Assembly: GCA_015493615.1 (NCBI GenBank)
Contig: WGCV01000047.1
Coordinates: forward strand, 38,230-102,229
Direction of reading: 5' to 3'
DNA from: Melioribacteraceae bacterium
GTDB lineage: Bacteria; Bacteroidota; Ignavibacteria; Ignavibacteriales; Melioribacteraceae
Length of the DNA: 64,000 nucleotides
Part shown: in pieces, positions 16,142 through 25,369 of the stretch
Numbering within the stretch: the stretch's first letter is position 1
Layout: the number at the start of each line of letters is the position of its first letter
Program-made: the position numbers and the translations under genes
The notes under the pieces: model-generated
Told to the model about the DNA's origin: nothing
What the model saw: the letters and a program-made list of their open reading frames with translations, nothing else
The model's database searches: none

Positions 16142-18929
16142 AATTTCATTTTTATTGTTTATTGCGGCGGCGGTTTCTGTTTTTGCACAGGACACAACAC
16201 AAGTAATGCTGCCGATTAAATCAACGGGAGTTGCAGAATTTTTACAGCAGCATCCGAAATACGACGGTAGAGGAACAATCGTATTTATTTTCGATACCGG
16301 CGTTGATATGGGAATAGACGGATTGAAAAAAACTTCCACAGGCGAAACAAAAGTAATTGATGTACAAGATTTTACGGGACAAGGCGACGTAAAATATTAC
16401 GAAGCTGATATTGACGACACAGACGGGAAAAAATATTTTGAAAATGAAGACGAAGGGCTGAAAGTTTTCGGCGTTGACAGTCTTGCTCTAAAAGCTAAGG
16501 ACGGAGATTATTTTATCGGTTCGCTCGACGAATCTCTCTGGAAAAATTCCGGTTCCGGCGTAAGAGATTTAAACGGAAACGGAACAACAAACGACAAGTT
16601 CGATTTTGTTGTTTTTGACGCCGGGGATAACGATTGGGTTTTGTTTATCGATGAAAATGATAACGGCACTCTCGCCGACGAAAAACCGATTAGAAATTAC
16701 AAAGTTAATCAGGATTATTTTACAATTAAAAACGCTGATGATTTGTCAATGTTTACTTTCGGAGTAAATATTTTTCCGAAAGAAAGCAAAGTCTCCTTTT
16801 TCTTTGACGATGGAGGACACGGAACCCACTGCGCGGGAATTGCAACCGGTTATCACATCGGAGGCACCGACCTAAACGGCGTGGCTCCGGGAGCAAACGT
16901 AATAGCGCTTAAGCTGGGCAACAACAATTTTGCAGGCGGAGCAACGGTTACCGAAAGCATGAGAAAATGTTTCCTTTACGCGGATAAAATTTCAAAGGAA
17001 AGAAAAGAGCCTTGCGTAATAAATATGAGTTTCGGAATCGGTTCGGTCATCGAAGGTCGTTCCGTTATGGAAAAATTCATTGACAGTCTTGTTGCAAAAA
17101 ATCATTATCTCTATATTTGTAATTCAAACGGCAACGAAGGCCCCGGAATTTCAACAACCGGATTGCCCGCTTCGTCTCCCTCGCTTTTCTCTTCAGGCGC
17201 TATCTTAGCCAAAGAAGTGGGGCATAATCTCTACGCTACCGTTCAGGACAGAGACCAGATTACTTACTTCAGTTCGAGAGGCGGAGAAGTAATGAAACCG
17301 GATGTAGCGTCGCCCGGCGCGTCAGTTTCTACAGTTCCTAACTTTATGCACGCGGACAGAATGTGGGGGACAAGTATGGCGTCTCCTTATTCAACCGGAG
17401 TTATGGCGTTGTTATTAAGCGCTATGCGTCAGGAATATCCGAATGTTAAAATACCTTCGTTAGTTCTTTATAACGCTATCCGTCAGGGCGCGGTTAAAAT
17501 GCCGAACTATGATAGAGTTGATCAGGGTGCGGGCGAAATCAATGTAGTTAACGCTTACAAAATTCTGAAAAAATATATTAAGCATGGAATTGTAAAAACG
17601 TTTGAAACATATACTACAAGCGCATTTGCCGAAACAATGCCGGATGAAACGGCTCAAGCCCTTTATATTAGAGATGGAAATTATATAACCAAATACAATA
17701 AATTTTCATTTAAGATTAAGAGAAATCACTTCTACGCAAAGAAAAGATTTTACCGTACATACAGAATTAAAAGCGATAAGGATTGGCTAATTCCGCTTCA
17801 GCGAAAAGTTCATTTCCGGAATAACCAGCCTGCTACGATAAACGTTCGTTTTGATAAATCGAAAATGAAAGAGCCGGGAATGTACAACGGAACAATTACC
17901 GCGTACAGAACCGATAGAACAAAACTTCCCGAAATTCAGATGATGGCTACGGTAGTTTTTCCGTATGAGTTTACTCCGGAAAACAATTACAAACATGAAT
18001 GGAAAAACAAAGTTATAGCTCCCGGCGAACTTACAAGATATTTTATTAATGTTCCTGCCGGAGCAACCTCAATGACGACACGCCTTAGCGGAGTTGATGG
18101 GAAATATGCGCTTGTCTGGTATTTGCTTACGGATCATGACGGAATCCAGTTCGGACGCGATTTTTATAAATCCGCAGTTGACGGCGAAGCGTCGGAAACC
18201 ACCTACAAGGAATTAAAACCCGGCGTTTATGAACTTGACGTCCTCGGATATTACGGCGCCGAAGGAGTTTCGACTTATAATTTAAGCGTCAGTTTTGAAA
18301 GCGCGGAAGTGTTAAACAAAATGCCATTGAGCGAGAACCACAATAAAATCAATGTGATTAACAGATTTAATTTCCCCGAAAGTTATTCTGCAAGCGGAAA
18401 AATCTTAGGGTTCAAAAAAACTTACGCTTTTGATATTAAAGCGGGAGATACATATTCAATACCGGTAACGCTTTACAAAGGTGAAAGCGGCAAAAAGTTT
18501 GAAGTTCATCTTTCAAAAGAAGACTTCAATAAAGTAACCGATTTTGCATTGATGATATATGATAAAGATGGTAAAGCGGTAGCGCTCGGCGGATTATCTT
18601 ACGCTAACGATGTAATCGAACTCCCCAACAGAAGCAAGGAAGACAGCGCGAAATATACGTTTACTTTAATTCCCGCTTTTGCGGAAAAAGTCGGGAAGAT
18701 GACCGTTCACGTTACGGAACTTACGGAATTGAAAAAAACTTCAGACATATTCGTAACTTTCAACGGAACAAACCGTTTTGCTTTGTTTCCCTCGCAGGTT
18801 AAAACTCTTTATTGTAATTTCAAAAAACCGGATTACAACTTCCCTAAAGGAACAACTCCTTACGGAAAAATATATTTGAAATCCGGCGATAAAACAAAAC
18901 ATATTATTCCGGTAACCTTTCAATTTTAG
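16128..18929 (+). CDS. Secreted subtilisin-family (S8) peptidase, tripeptidyl-peptidase-II-like
   Basis: A 933-residue serine protease. The ATG at 16128 follows AAGGAG and gives a clean signal peptide (MKYIKISFLLFIAAAVSVFA); an in-frame ATG at 16089 would bury it. Catalytic triad: Asp about 56 in FIFDTGVDMG, His about 231 in GGHGTHCAGIA, Ser about 416 in GTSMASPYS; the oxyanion Asn lies in CNSNGNEGPG. The long (about 175-residue) insert between Asp and His and the large C-terminal beta-rich part are features of the TPP-II branch of S8. It likely releases peptides outside the inner membrane. The OPT transporter gene starts 8 bases later. Confidence 0.88.
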   Translation: MKYIKISFLLFIAAAVSVFAQDTTQVMLPIKSTGVAEFLQQHPKYDGRGTIVFIFDTGVDMGIDGLKKTSTGETKVIDVQDFTGQGDVKYYEADIDDTDGKKYFENEDEGLKVFGVDSLALKAKDGDYFIGSLDESLWKNSGSGVRDLNGNGTTNDKFDFVVFDAGDNDWVLFIDENDNGTLADEKPIRNYKVNQDYFTIKNADDLSMFTFGVNIFPKESKVSFFFDDGGHGTHCAGIATGYHIGGTDLNGVAPGANVIALKLGNNNFAGGATVTESMRKCFLYADKISKERKEPCVINMSFGIGSVIEGRSVMEKFIDSLVAKNHYLYICNSNGNEGPGISTTGLPASSPSLFSSGAILAKEVGHNLYATVQDRDQITYFSSRGGEVMKPDVASPGASVSTVPNFMHADRMWGTSMASPYSTGVMALLLSAMRQEYPNVKIPSLVLYNAIRQGAVKMPNYDRVDQGAGEINVVNAYKILKKYIKHGIVKTFETYTTSAFAETMPDETAQALYIRDGNYITKYNKFSFKIKRNHFYAKKRFYRTYRIKSDKDWLIPLQRKVHFRNNQPATINVRFDKSKMKEPGMYNGTITAYRTDRTKLPEIQMMATVVFPYEFTPENNYKHEWKNKVIAPGELTRYFINVPAGATSMTTRLSGVDGKYALVWYLLTDHDGIQFGRDFYKSAVDGEASETTYKELKPGVYELDVLGYYGAEGVSTYNLSVSFESAEVLNKMPLSENHNKINVINRFNFPESYSASGKILGFKKTYAFDIKAGDTYSIPVTLYKGESGKKFEVHLSKEDFNKVTDFALMIYDKDGKAVALGGLSYANDVIELPNRSKEDSAKYTFTLIPAFAEKVGKMTVHVTELTELKKTSDIFVTFNGTNRFALFPSQVKTLYCNFKKPDYNFPKGTTPYGKIYLKSGDKTKHIIPVTFQF

Positions 18930-18937
18930 GAGATTGT

Positions 18938-20920
18938 ATGAGCGAAAATAATGAAAAAATAATCGGGTTACCCGATTCCGCGTACAGAGAATTAAAAGAA
19001 GGAGAACGATACGAACCGATTCTTTCTCCGGTTAAAGAATATCCCGAAGTAACATTTTATTCGGTTGCTTGGGGCTTGGTTATGGCTGTCCTTTTTTCGG
19101 CAGCGGCAGCGTATCTCGGATTAAAAATCGGACAGGTGTTTGAAGCTGCAATTCCGATTGCAATTCTTGCCGTCGGGTTATCTACCGGGCTTAAAAGAAG
19201 CAACGCACTCGGAGAGAATGTGATTATCCAGTCAATCGGAGCTTCTTCCGGAGCGATTGTCGCCGGAGCAATCTTTACTTTGCCCGCGCTCTATATTCTA
19301 AATCTTGACGTTAGTTTTTTCGAGATTTTCGCGGCGTCCGCTCTCGGCGGATTTATCGGGATACTTTTTCTCATTCCTTTTCGTAAATATTTTGTCTCCG
19401 ATATGCACGGAAAATTTCCTTTCCCCGAAGCTACCGCAACAACTGAGGTTTTAGTCGCAGGAGAAAAAGAAGGCGGACAAGCTAAGGTGCTTGTCGTCAG
19501 CGCTATTATCGGCGGACTGTACGACTTTATTGTCGCATCTTTCGGCTGGTGGAGCGAAGTTTTTTCAACTCGCGTTCTCGGAGGAGTCGGAGAAAAATTA
19601 GCCGATAAATTTAAGCTGGTGTTCAACATCAATATCGGCGCGGCTGTAATGGGACTCGGCTACATCGTCGGACTTAAATACGCCGCGATTATTGCAGCCG
19701 GTTCGTTCGTGGCTTGGTATGTAATAATGCCGGTGTTTGCTTACTTGGGCGATTTCGTTACGTCTCCCGTTGGAGCAAATGTTCACATGCTTATTAAAGA
19801 TATGTCGCCCGAGCAGATTTTCTCACACTACATTCGCCATATCGGTATTGGCGGAATTGCAATGGCGGGATTAATCGGTATAATAAAATCATGGCCGATT
19901 ATTAAAAAAGCTTTCTCGCTTGGCGCGACCGAATTGTTTGGCAAGAAAACCGGTCTTGAGAAAGCTCCCGTTCGCACTCAGCGCGATTTGTCGATGAAAA
20001 TCGTTACGGGCGGAATTTTTCTCGTTGCTGTTTTAATTTTTGTTTTCTTCTTGTTCGGAGTTGTTCACAACTTATTCCATGCCATTGTCGGTCTGCTGAT
20101 TGTGCTTATTATTGCGTTCCTCTTTACAACCGTTGCGGCAAATGCAATCGCTATTGTGGGAACAAACCCGGTGTCGGGAATGACGTTGATGACGCTTATT
20201 CTCTCTTCTGTGATTCTTGTCGCCGTTGGCCTTACGGGACCTGCGGGAATGATTGCGGCGTTAATTATTGGCGGCGTTGTTTGTACCGCTCTTTCCGTTT
20301 CCGGCGCGTTTATCACCGATTTGAAAATCGGTTACTGGATTGGTTCAACTCCCGAGAAACAGGAAAAATGGAAATTCCTCGGAATGTTGGTATCGGCGGC
20401 GACTGTCGGATGGGTTATCCTTTTGCTTAACAACACATTCGGATTTGTCGGCAACGAGCTTCCAGCTCCGCAGGCAAACGCAATGGCGGCGGTAATCAAA
20501 CCTTTAATGAGCGATCAGCCGGCGCCTTGGATGATGTATATCGGCGGAGCTTTTATGGCTTTGATACTTACTTCGATTAACGTTCCCGCATTGGCTTTTG
20601 CGCTTGGAATGTACTTGCCTCTCGAACTCAACACTCCGATTTTGGTCGGCGGAATTATCGCCTGGTTTGTAAGCACGCGAAGTAAAAACGAGGACTTGAA
20701 TAAAGCCCGCAAGGAAAGAGGAATTCTTATCGCATCCGGATTTATTGCCGGCGGCGCGCTGCTCGGCGTAGTAAGCGTAATCTTAAAATCTGCCGGACTC
20801 AATATGAGAGCGGCTGAATGGGCGGAATCCGCAGGCGCAGAGTATCTCGGCTTGTTAATGTTCTTCGTAATCATCGGCTACATGATTTGGGATTCGATGA
20901 GAGCCAAAGAAGAAGATTAA
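18938..20920 (+). CDS. OPT-family oligopeptide transporter
   Basis: A 660-residue inner-membrane protein with about 14-16 hydrophobic segments. Family markers: near residue 50 YSVAWGLVMAVLFSAAAAYL, then LGLKIGQVFEAAIPIAIL, NALGENVIIQSIGASSGAIV, and HGKFPFPEATATTEVL. OPT proteins move short peptides or metal chelates using the proton gradient. Directly behind a secreted peptidase, peptide uptake is the simplest reading. A strong terminator follows, ending this three-gene operon. Confidence 0.93.
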   Translation: MSENNEKIIGLPDSAYRELKEGERYEPILSPVKEYPEVTFYSVAWGLVMAVLFSAAAAYLGLKIGQVFEAAIPIAILAVGLSTGLKRSNALGENVIIQSIGASSGAIVAGAIFTLPALYILNLDVSFFEIFAASALGGFIGILFLIPFRKYFVSDMHGKFPFPEATATTEVLVAGEKEGGQAKVLVVSAIIGGLYDFIVASFGWWSEVFSTRVLGGVGEKLADKFKLVFNINIGAAVMGLGYIVGLKYAAIIAAGSFVAWYVIMPVFAYLGDFVTSPVGANVHMLIKDMSPEQIFSHYIRHIGIGGIAMAGLIGIIKSWPIIKKAFSLGATELFGKKTGLEKAPVRTQRDLSMKIVTGGIFLVAVLIFVFFLFGVVHNLFHAIVGLLIVLIIAFLFTTVAANAIAIVGTNPVSGMTLMTLILSSVILVAVGLTGPAGMIAALIIGGVVCTALSVSGAFITDLKIGYWIGSTPEKQEKWKFLGMLVSAATVGWVILLLNNTFGFVGNELPAPQANAMAAVIKPLMSDQPAPWMMYIGGAFMALILTSINVPALAFALGMYLPLELNTPILVGGIIAWFVSTRSKNEDLNKARKERGILIASGFIAGGALLGVVSVILKSAGLNMRAAEWAESAGAEYLGLLMFFVIIGYMIWDSMRAKEED

Positions 20921-20932
20921 TTTTTTGATTTT

Positions 20933-20972
20933 AAGTGAAGGCGCAAAGACTACTTGCGCCTTCACTTTTTTT
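20933..20972 (+). terminator. Rho-independent terminator after the OPT gene
   Basis: A perfect 14-bp stem (20933-20946 with 20954-20967, core GTGAAGGCGCAA) with a 7-base loop is followed by a run of T. It closes the protease-transporter operon just before queE. Confidence 0.92.
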
Positions 20973-20996
20973 CTTCAATAATTTTCCGGAATAAAT

Positions 20997-21635
20997 TTGT
21001 TAAAGATTAACGAAATATTTTATTCGATTCAAGGTGAAAGTTCCGCCGCGGGATTGCCGACGACTTTTGTTCGCCTTACCGGATGTAACTTGCGATGCTC
21101 ATACTGCGACACAGAATACGCTTTTTATGAAGGAGAAGATTTTACCGTCGAAGAAGCTATTCGGAAAGCAGAAGAATACGGGTGCAAATTGGTTGAGGTA
21201 ACGGGGGGCGAACCTTTAATGCAGAAAGATGTTATTCCATTTATGACGCAATTGTGCGATAAAGGATTTGATGTTATGCTTGAAACAAGCGGAAGCTTGC
21301 AGATAGAAAAGGTTGATAAAAGAGTAAAAATTGTAATGGACTTAAAAACTCCTTCGAGTGGAATGGAAAAGAAAAATCTCTATTCCAATATTGATTTTTT
21401 AAAATCGAAGGATGAAGTTAAATTTGTAATCGGTTCGCTTGATGATTATAACTGGGCGAAAAGGATGATTGAAAAATTTAATTTAACAGGAAAAACGGAG
21501 GTCCTTTTTTCGCCGGTGTTTAATGCAATAGAACCGAAACAGATTGTTGAATGGATGTTAAACGATAAACTAAATATTCGTTTCCAGCTTCAGATGCACA
21601 AATATATTTGGGAACCGGAAACAAGAGGCGTATGA
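20997..21635 (+). CDS. queE: 7-carboxy-7-deazaguanine synthase QueE
   Basis: Radical SAM enzyme that converts 6-carboxytetrahydropterin to 7-carboxy-7-deazaguanine in queuosine precursor synthesis. The N-terminus reads KINEIFYSIQGES as in QueE. The cluster-binding cysteines are in LTGCNLRCSYCDTEY (CxxxCxxC spacing), and the SAM-binding GGEP is in VEVTGGEPLMQ. No ATG exists at the family N-terminus, so a TTG start at 20997 is most likely. The 212-residue length is typical. queD follows with the start overlapping the stop. Confidence 0.93.
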   Translation: MLKINEIFYSIQGESSAAGLPTTFVRLTGCNLRCSYCDTEYAFYEGEDFTVEEAIRKAEEYGCKLVEVTGGEPLMQKDVIPFMTQLCDKGFDVMLETSGSLQIEKVDKRVKIVMDLKTPSSGMEKKNLYSNIDFLKSKDEVKFVIGSLDDYNWAKRMIEKFNLTGKTEVLFSPVFNAIEPKQIVEWMLNDKLNIRFQLQMHKYIWEPETRGV

Positions 21636-22051
21636 TGAAAATTGCAAAAGAATTCAGATGGGAGATGGGGCACAGATTGTTGTGCCATGCGGGAAAATGC
21701 TACAATCTTCACGGACATTCATACCGGATGCAGGTGGAAGTTACATCGGATGATTTAATAAACGGAATGATAATGGATTATTATGACCTTAAGAAAACCG
21801 TTGAGCCGCTGGTAGAAGAGCTTGATCATTCGTTTATGATAAACAGCAAAGATGAAAAACTTCTTGATTCCGTTGAAAAATTAAAGACAAAAAAAGTTGT
21901 TGTCGATTTTGAAACAACGGCTGAAAATATCTGTAATTATGTTTTAAGCAATATAAAGGAAGCCGGCTTGCCCGAGCATATTAAGGAAGTTAAAGTTAAA
22001 ATTTTTGAAACTTCCACATCTTACGCTGAGGAAAGTCTGATTATTAAATAG
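21635..22051 (+). CDS. queD: 6-carboxytetrahydropterin synthase QueD
   Basis: Makes 6-carboxytetrahydropterin, the substrate of QueE, from dihydroneopterin triphosphate. Zinc-binding His residues are seen in MGHRLLCHAGKCYNLHGHSY, and the catalytic Cys is in the same block (GKCYNLHGH). LDHSFMIN and the late Glu in YAEESLIIK complete the site. Two adjacent ATGs (21632, 21635) are available; the second is better spaced from AAGAGG. The gene is translationally coupled to queE. An N-terminal extension from a TTG at 21608 is rejected. Confidence 0.93.
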   Translation: MKIAKEFRWEMGHRLLCHAGKCYNLHGHSYRMQVEVTSDDLINGMIMDYYDLKKTVEPLVEELDHSFMINSKDEKLLDSVEKLKTKKVVVDFETTAENICNYVLSNIKEAGLPEHIKEVKVKIFETSTSYAEESLIIK

Positions 22052-22089
22052 AAGAAGTTAAATATTTTTTGTTTTACGGAATCGGCAAA

Positions 22090-22971
22090 TTACTTGTCGA
22101 TTTTGTTTTTTAAATCCGAAAGCGCTTCAACAAACCTTGGACCCGGCTTAAAATAAAGGTCGGGATTGATTTTAATTGTTCGTGAGTTTTCAATGGCGGT
22201 TACTCGTTTTAATACGGAATTACTTTTAACTATTTCTTTGAACGGAGTGTACATTTTCTCCGGGAGAATAATAATAGAAGGATTTTCTTTGATAAGCGTT
22301 TCAATATTAATAACCGGATAAGACTGAGACGAATTTCGTATCACATTTTTTATTCCGAAGAAGGAAAGGTACTCGCCTATGAATGTGTTTTTATTTGCCG
22401 CCATTAAAGGGTTTACTGAAATTAAGAAAAGAGCGGAGTCGCGAAGCGCCGGCGTATTCACGCTAAGTCGCTTTAATTCCATATTTATCGAATCAACTTT
22501 TGCCGCAGCGGTTTTTTCGTTCCCGAGTATTTTACCGATTGTTAAAATTGAATTTTCAATTCCTTTAAAACTTCTTGGGTTGGTAACAAAGACTTTAAAA
22601 CCGAGACTTTTCAATTTTTCGTATTGAGCTTTCGTGTTCCCTTCGACAGTCATAAAAATTAAGTCCGGTTTTATTTCTAGAATTTTTTCGTAATCTACCG
22701 TTATTAAATCACCGATTTTTTCTTTCTTTTTGGCTTCGGGAGGAAATTTGCAATACGTGGTTACTCCTTTCAAATAACGCTCGCCGCCTATAAAATAAAT
22801 TATCTCGGTTAAGTTGGGCGCTAATGAAATTACTTTTTGCGGAATTTGCTTTAAGCTGAACGCATTATTCAAATCGTCTTTAATGATTAAAGAGCCATCG
22901 CTTTTAGGTTGCGGTTTGTTACATCCGAAAAGAAGAAAAAGAAATAAAATCGTAATAAGTTTAAGTTTCAT
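22090..22971 (-). CDS. BtuF-like substrate-binding lipoprotein
   Basis: A 293-residue periplasmic binding lipoprotein of the helical-backbone (BtuF/FecB) class. Signal peptide and lipobox: ITILFLFLLFGC. The family start of the mature domain is KVISLAPNLTEIIYFIGG, followed by TYCKFPP, DLITVDYEKILEIKPDLIF and a long helix. Such proteins capture cobalamin, haem or siderophores for an ABC importer. VTTYCKFPPEAKK resembles cobalamin-type BtuF more than siderophore binders, but no permease or ATPase gene is adjacent and no cobalamin riboswitch is seen upstream, so the ligand is uncertain. Confidence 0.85.
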   Translation of the reverse strand: MKLKLITILFLFLLFGCNKPQPKSDGSLIIKDDLNNAFSLKQIPQKVISLAPNLTEIIYFIGGERYLKGVTTYCKFPPEAKKKEKIGDLITVDYEKILEIKPDLIFMTVEGNTKAQYEKLKSLGFKVFVTNPRSFKGIENSILTIGKILGNEKTAAAKVDSINMELKRLSVNTPALRDSALFLISVNPLMAANKNTFIGEYLSFFGIKNVIRNSSQSYPVINIETLIKENPSIIILPEKMYTPFKEIVKSNSVLKRVTAIENSRTIKINPDLYFKPGPRFVEALSDLKNKIDK

Positions 22972-22993
22972 GGCGTAATAAAAAATTCGTTAT

Positions 22994-23027
22994 AAAAAAA
23001 GCCTCGTAACAATGATTATTACGAGGC
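22994..23027 (-). terminator. Terminator of tRNA-Lys(CUU)
   Basis: The 9-bp stem GCCTCGTAA/TTACGAGGC (23001-23009 with 23019-23027) lies just past the tRNA 3' end and, on the minus strand, is followed by seven T. It ends tRNA transcription just upstream of the btuF-like gene. Confidence 0.88.
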
Positions 23028-23039
23028 TGCTTATTTTCG

Positions 23040-23112
23040 TACACCCTGGCGGGCTCGAACCGCCGACCTGCTGATTAAGAGTCAGATGCTCTACCAACTG
23101 AGCTAAGGGTGC
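23040..23112 (-). tRNA. tRNA-Lys (anticodon CUU)
   Basis: Read on the minus strand, a 73-nt cloverleaf: acceptor GCACCCT pairs with AGGGTGT (one G-U), D-arm TAGCTCAGTTGGTAGAGCA, anticodon loop CTCTTAA giving CUU (Lys), T-arm with GGTTCGAGCC, discriminator A. CCA is not encoded. A terminator hairpin follows directly. Confidence 0.95.
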
Positions 23113-23306
23113 ACCGCAAAAATAAGGAATTAAAGGAAAGTTTCAAAAACAATATTGATCATTTTGCAATTTTCTTTCTCATAAAATGATTGTAGGGCGC
23201 AAATAGCTGTAAATAAAGGGGAAGGAGCTGTTTTGTTTTTATTATTACCGCCTTATTTTTAAGCATAAATAAGGCGGTAAAAGTTTTATTTGAATTTAAC
23301 GGGAGA

Positions 23307-23657
23307 TTAGATTATTTCCTCTATTTTTTCAATCGGACGGGCCAGAATAACTTTATCCCCTTTTTCGATAATGGGGCGTTCGATTAAATCGGGATATTGC
23401 ACCATAAAATCAATGATTTCGGCTTGTGTGTATTTCTTATTTTTGAAATCAAATTCCTTATACTCTTTGGCGCGCTTGCGTAAAATATCCTGCGCTTTCA
23501 TATTCATTGCGCGAAGCAGATTTTTCAGTTTTGTTTTAGTAAAGGGTTTTTTGTAATAATTTACTTTTTCAAAATCCACTCCCTTTTCTTCAAGCGCTTT
23601 TATTACTTTTCTGCTAGTTGTGCATGTCGGTTTGTGATAGACAATCATTTTTTCCAT
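23307..23657 (-). CDS. ArsC/Spx-family thioredoxin-fold protein
   Basis: A 116-residue protein of the ArsC-like family. It has the N-terminal beta strand and redox motif IVYHKPTCTTSRKVI (single Cys, CxxS), then LEEKGVDFEKVNYYKKPFT and the C-terminal block YPDLIERPIIEKGDKVILARP, where the Arg-Pro pair is the ArsC signature. I choose ATG 23657 because GGAG, overlapping the earlier ATG at 23669, is well spaced as its ribosome site. Members include arsenate reductases and Spx-type regulators. No other ars gene is near, so arsenate reduction should not be assumed. Confidence 0.85.
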   Translation of the reverse strand: MEKMIVYHKPTCTTSRKVIKALEEKGVDFEKVNYYKKPFTKTKLKNLLRAMNMKAQDILRKRAKEYKEFDFKNKKYTQAEIIDFMVQYPDLIERPIIEKGDKVILARPIEKIEEII

Positions 23658-23990
23658 TGTGTACTCCATAATACTTATTATTATTTTTTAAAAATAGGTA
23701 ATTTATTTTTGATTACAAAAATTGGAACTCTGCCGGAATTGTTTTTGTTCCATAGACAAAAAATTCGGTAATATTTTATTTTTATTAGAGGAAGGGAAAT
23801 TAATATTTTTTTGAAAATTGGGGGAGAAATAGTAAATTGATTTTATAAAAAATGCCGTCAATAAAATTTATTTTTATTGAAAAAAATATTAAATTAAAAA
23901 AGTTATTTTGTATTAATACTTCTGCTCCTATTTTTGTGAAATAAATATTCACTAAATAACTATAAATTAACTAATTTGGTAGGAGGTTAA
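23658..23990 (+). promoter_or_regulatory. AT-rich divergent control region of cydAB with a palindrome
   Basis: This 333-base gap between the ArsC-like gene and cydA has no coding potential and is very AT-rich. At 23936-23952 there is an interrupted palindrome, GTGAA-7-TTCAC within TTTGTGAA...TTCACTAA, placed 39 bases before the cydA start. It resembles sites for redox or CRP/FNR-class regulators, but half-site spacing fits neither Rex (4) nor CRP (6) exactly. A strong AGGAGG ribosome site lies 6 bases before the cydA ATG. Confidence 0.4.
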
Positions 23991-25358
23991 ATGGGTGTCC
24001 TTGAACTGTCGCGTTGGCAATTCGCGATTACTACAGTTTACCATTTCTTCTTTGTCCCTCTAACGCTTGGTCTTACAATCGCTATCGCACTGATGGAAAC
24101 AAAGTATGTGCGTACCGGCGATGAAGATTATAAAAAAATGGCTAAGTTTTGGGGGCATTTGTTTTTAATTAACTTTGCTATCGGCGTCGCTACCGGTATT
24201 GTTCAGGAGTTTCAGTTTGGTATGAACTGGTCTGAGTACTCTCGTTTTATGGGCGATATTTTTGGCGCTCCTTTGGCAATTGAAGCTCTCCTTGCATTTT
24301 ACATGGAGTCCACATTTATCGGCGTTTGGGTGTTCGGTTGGAAAAGACTCTCTCCTAAAGCTCACGCCGCAACAGCTTGGCTGGTAGCCGCAGGCTCAAA
24401 TCTTTCGGCTATTTGGATTTTATCAGCCAACTCCTTTATGCAGCAGCCTGTAGGTTACGAGCTTGCAAACGGCCGCGCGCAGATGGTTGACTTCTGGGCA
24501 ATCATTGGCAACCCTCATCTTTGGTTACAATTCCCTCATATTTTTACCGCCGGAATGGTACAGGCAGGTTTCTTTATGATTGGAGTTAGCGCTTGGCACT
24601 TTTTGCACAAAACAAAAAATATCACCCCTTTCAAAAAATCGATGCGTTTCGGTTCAACATACGCGCTGATTGGAATTGTATTGGTGATTTTGATTGGTCA
24701 CCGTCAGGCTCAGCATCTTGCCGAAACTCAGCCGATGAAATTAGCCGCAGGCGAAGCTTTATGGGAAACTGAAAATCCTGCAGGCGAATCATTGTTCGCG
24801 CTTATCGATCAGGATAATCACAGGAACACGGTTGATTTGAAAATTCCCGGCTTCTTAAGCTTTTTGGCTTACGATTCATTTTCCGGCGAGGTTAAAGGAA
24901 TTAACGATTTGCAGAAAGAGTACGAGCAGAAATATGGAGCAGGCAAAAACTATATTCCGAACGTATGGCTTTCATATTGGTCGTTTAGGATTATGGTCGG
25001 CGTAGGTTTCTTGATGTTGCTGCTGGCGTTTGTCGCTTTCATGAAATCACGGAAGGACGAATTCAAATGTAAACCTCTCGGACTAAAAGTATTTATCTGG
25101 TCGATTATTTTGCCGATTCTTTCGGTGGCGTTCGGATGGATATTTACAGAAGCGGGCAGACAACCATGGCTTGTATTCGGATTATTCAGAACTGAAGACG
25201 GCGTTTCCAAAGCCGTAAGCGTCGGAGAAGCATGGACTACGGTAATCGGGTTCACGATTCTCTATGCTATTCTTATTGTTTTCACAGTTCAGTTATGGGT
25301 TAAATACGCTAAGCATGACATGGAATTAGAACCTGAAACATCAACAAGTGAAGCATAG
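23991..25358 (+). CDS. cydA: Cytochrome bd ubiquinol oxidase subunit I
   Basis: Quinol oxidase subunit carrying all haems; reduces oxygen at low concentration in the inner membrane. Haem ligand His in TVYHFFFVPLTLGL, RWQFAITT start, GIVQEFQFGMNW, the second His in PHIFTAGMVQAGF, and the Q-site/haem region GWIFTEAGRQPWLVFG. At 455 residues it is shorter than E. coli CydA (522), consistent with the short Q-loop form. cydB follows after 11 bases behind AGGAGG. Confidence 0.96.
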   Translation: MGVLELSRWQFAITTVYHFFFVPLTLGLTIAIALMETKYVRTGDEDYKKMAKFWGHLFLINFAIGVATGIVQEFQFGMNWSEYSRFMGDIFGAPLAIEALLAFYMESTFIGVWVFGWKRLSPKAHAATAWLVAAGSNLSAIWILSANSFMQQPVGYELANGRAQMVDFWAIIGNPHLWLQFPHIFTAGMVQAGFFMIGVSAWHFLHKTKNITPFKKSMRFGSTYALIGIVLVILIGHRQAQHLAETQPMKLAAGEALWETENPAGESLFALIDQDNHRNTVDLKIPGFLSFLAYDSFSGEVKGINDLQKEYEQKYGAGKNYIPNVWLSYWSFRIMVGVGFLMLLLAFVAFMKSRKDEFKCKPLGLKVFIWSIILPILSVAFGWIFTEAGRQPWLVFGLFRTEDGVSKAVSVGEAWTTVIGFTILYAILIVFTVQLWVKYAKHDMELEPETSTSEA

Positions 25359-25369
25359 GAGGAAAGAAG

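Noticed and set aside
23934..23954. Rex binding site upstream of cydA
   Set aside because: The half sites resemble Rex, but the 7-base spacing differs from the 4 bases expected, so the name is not assigned.
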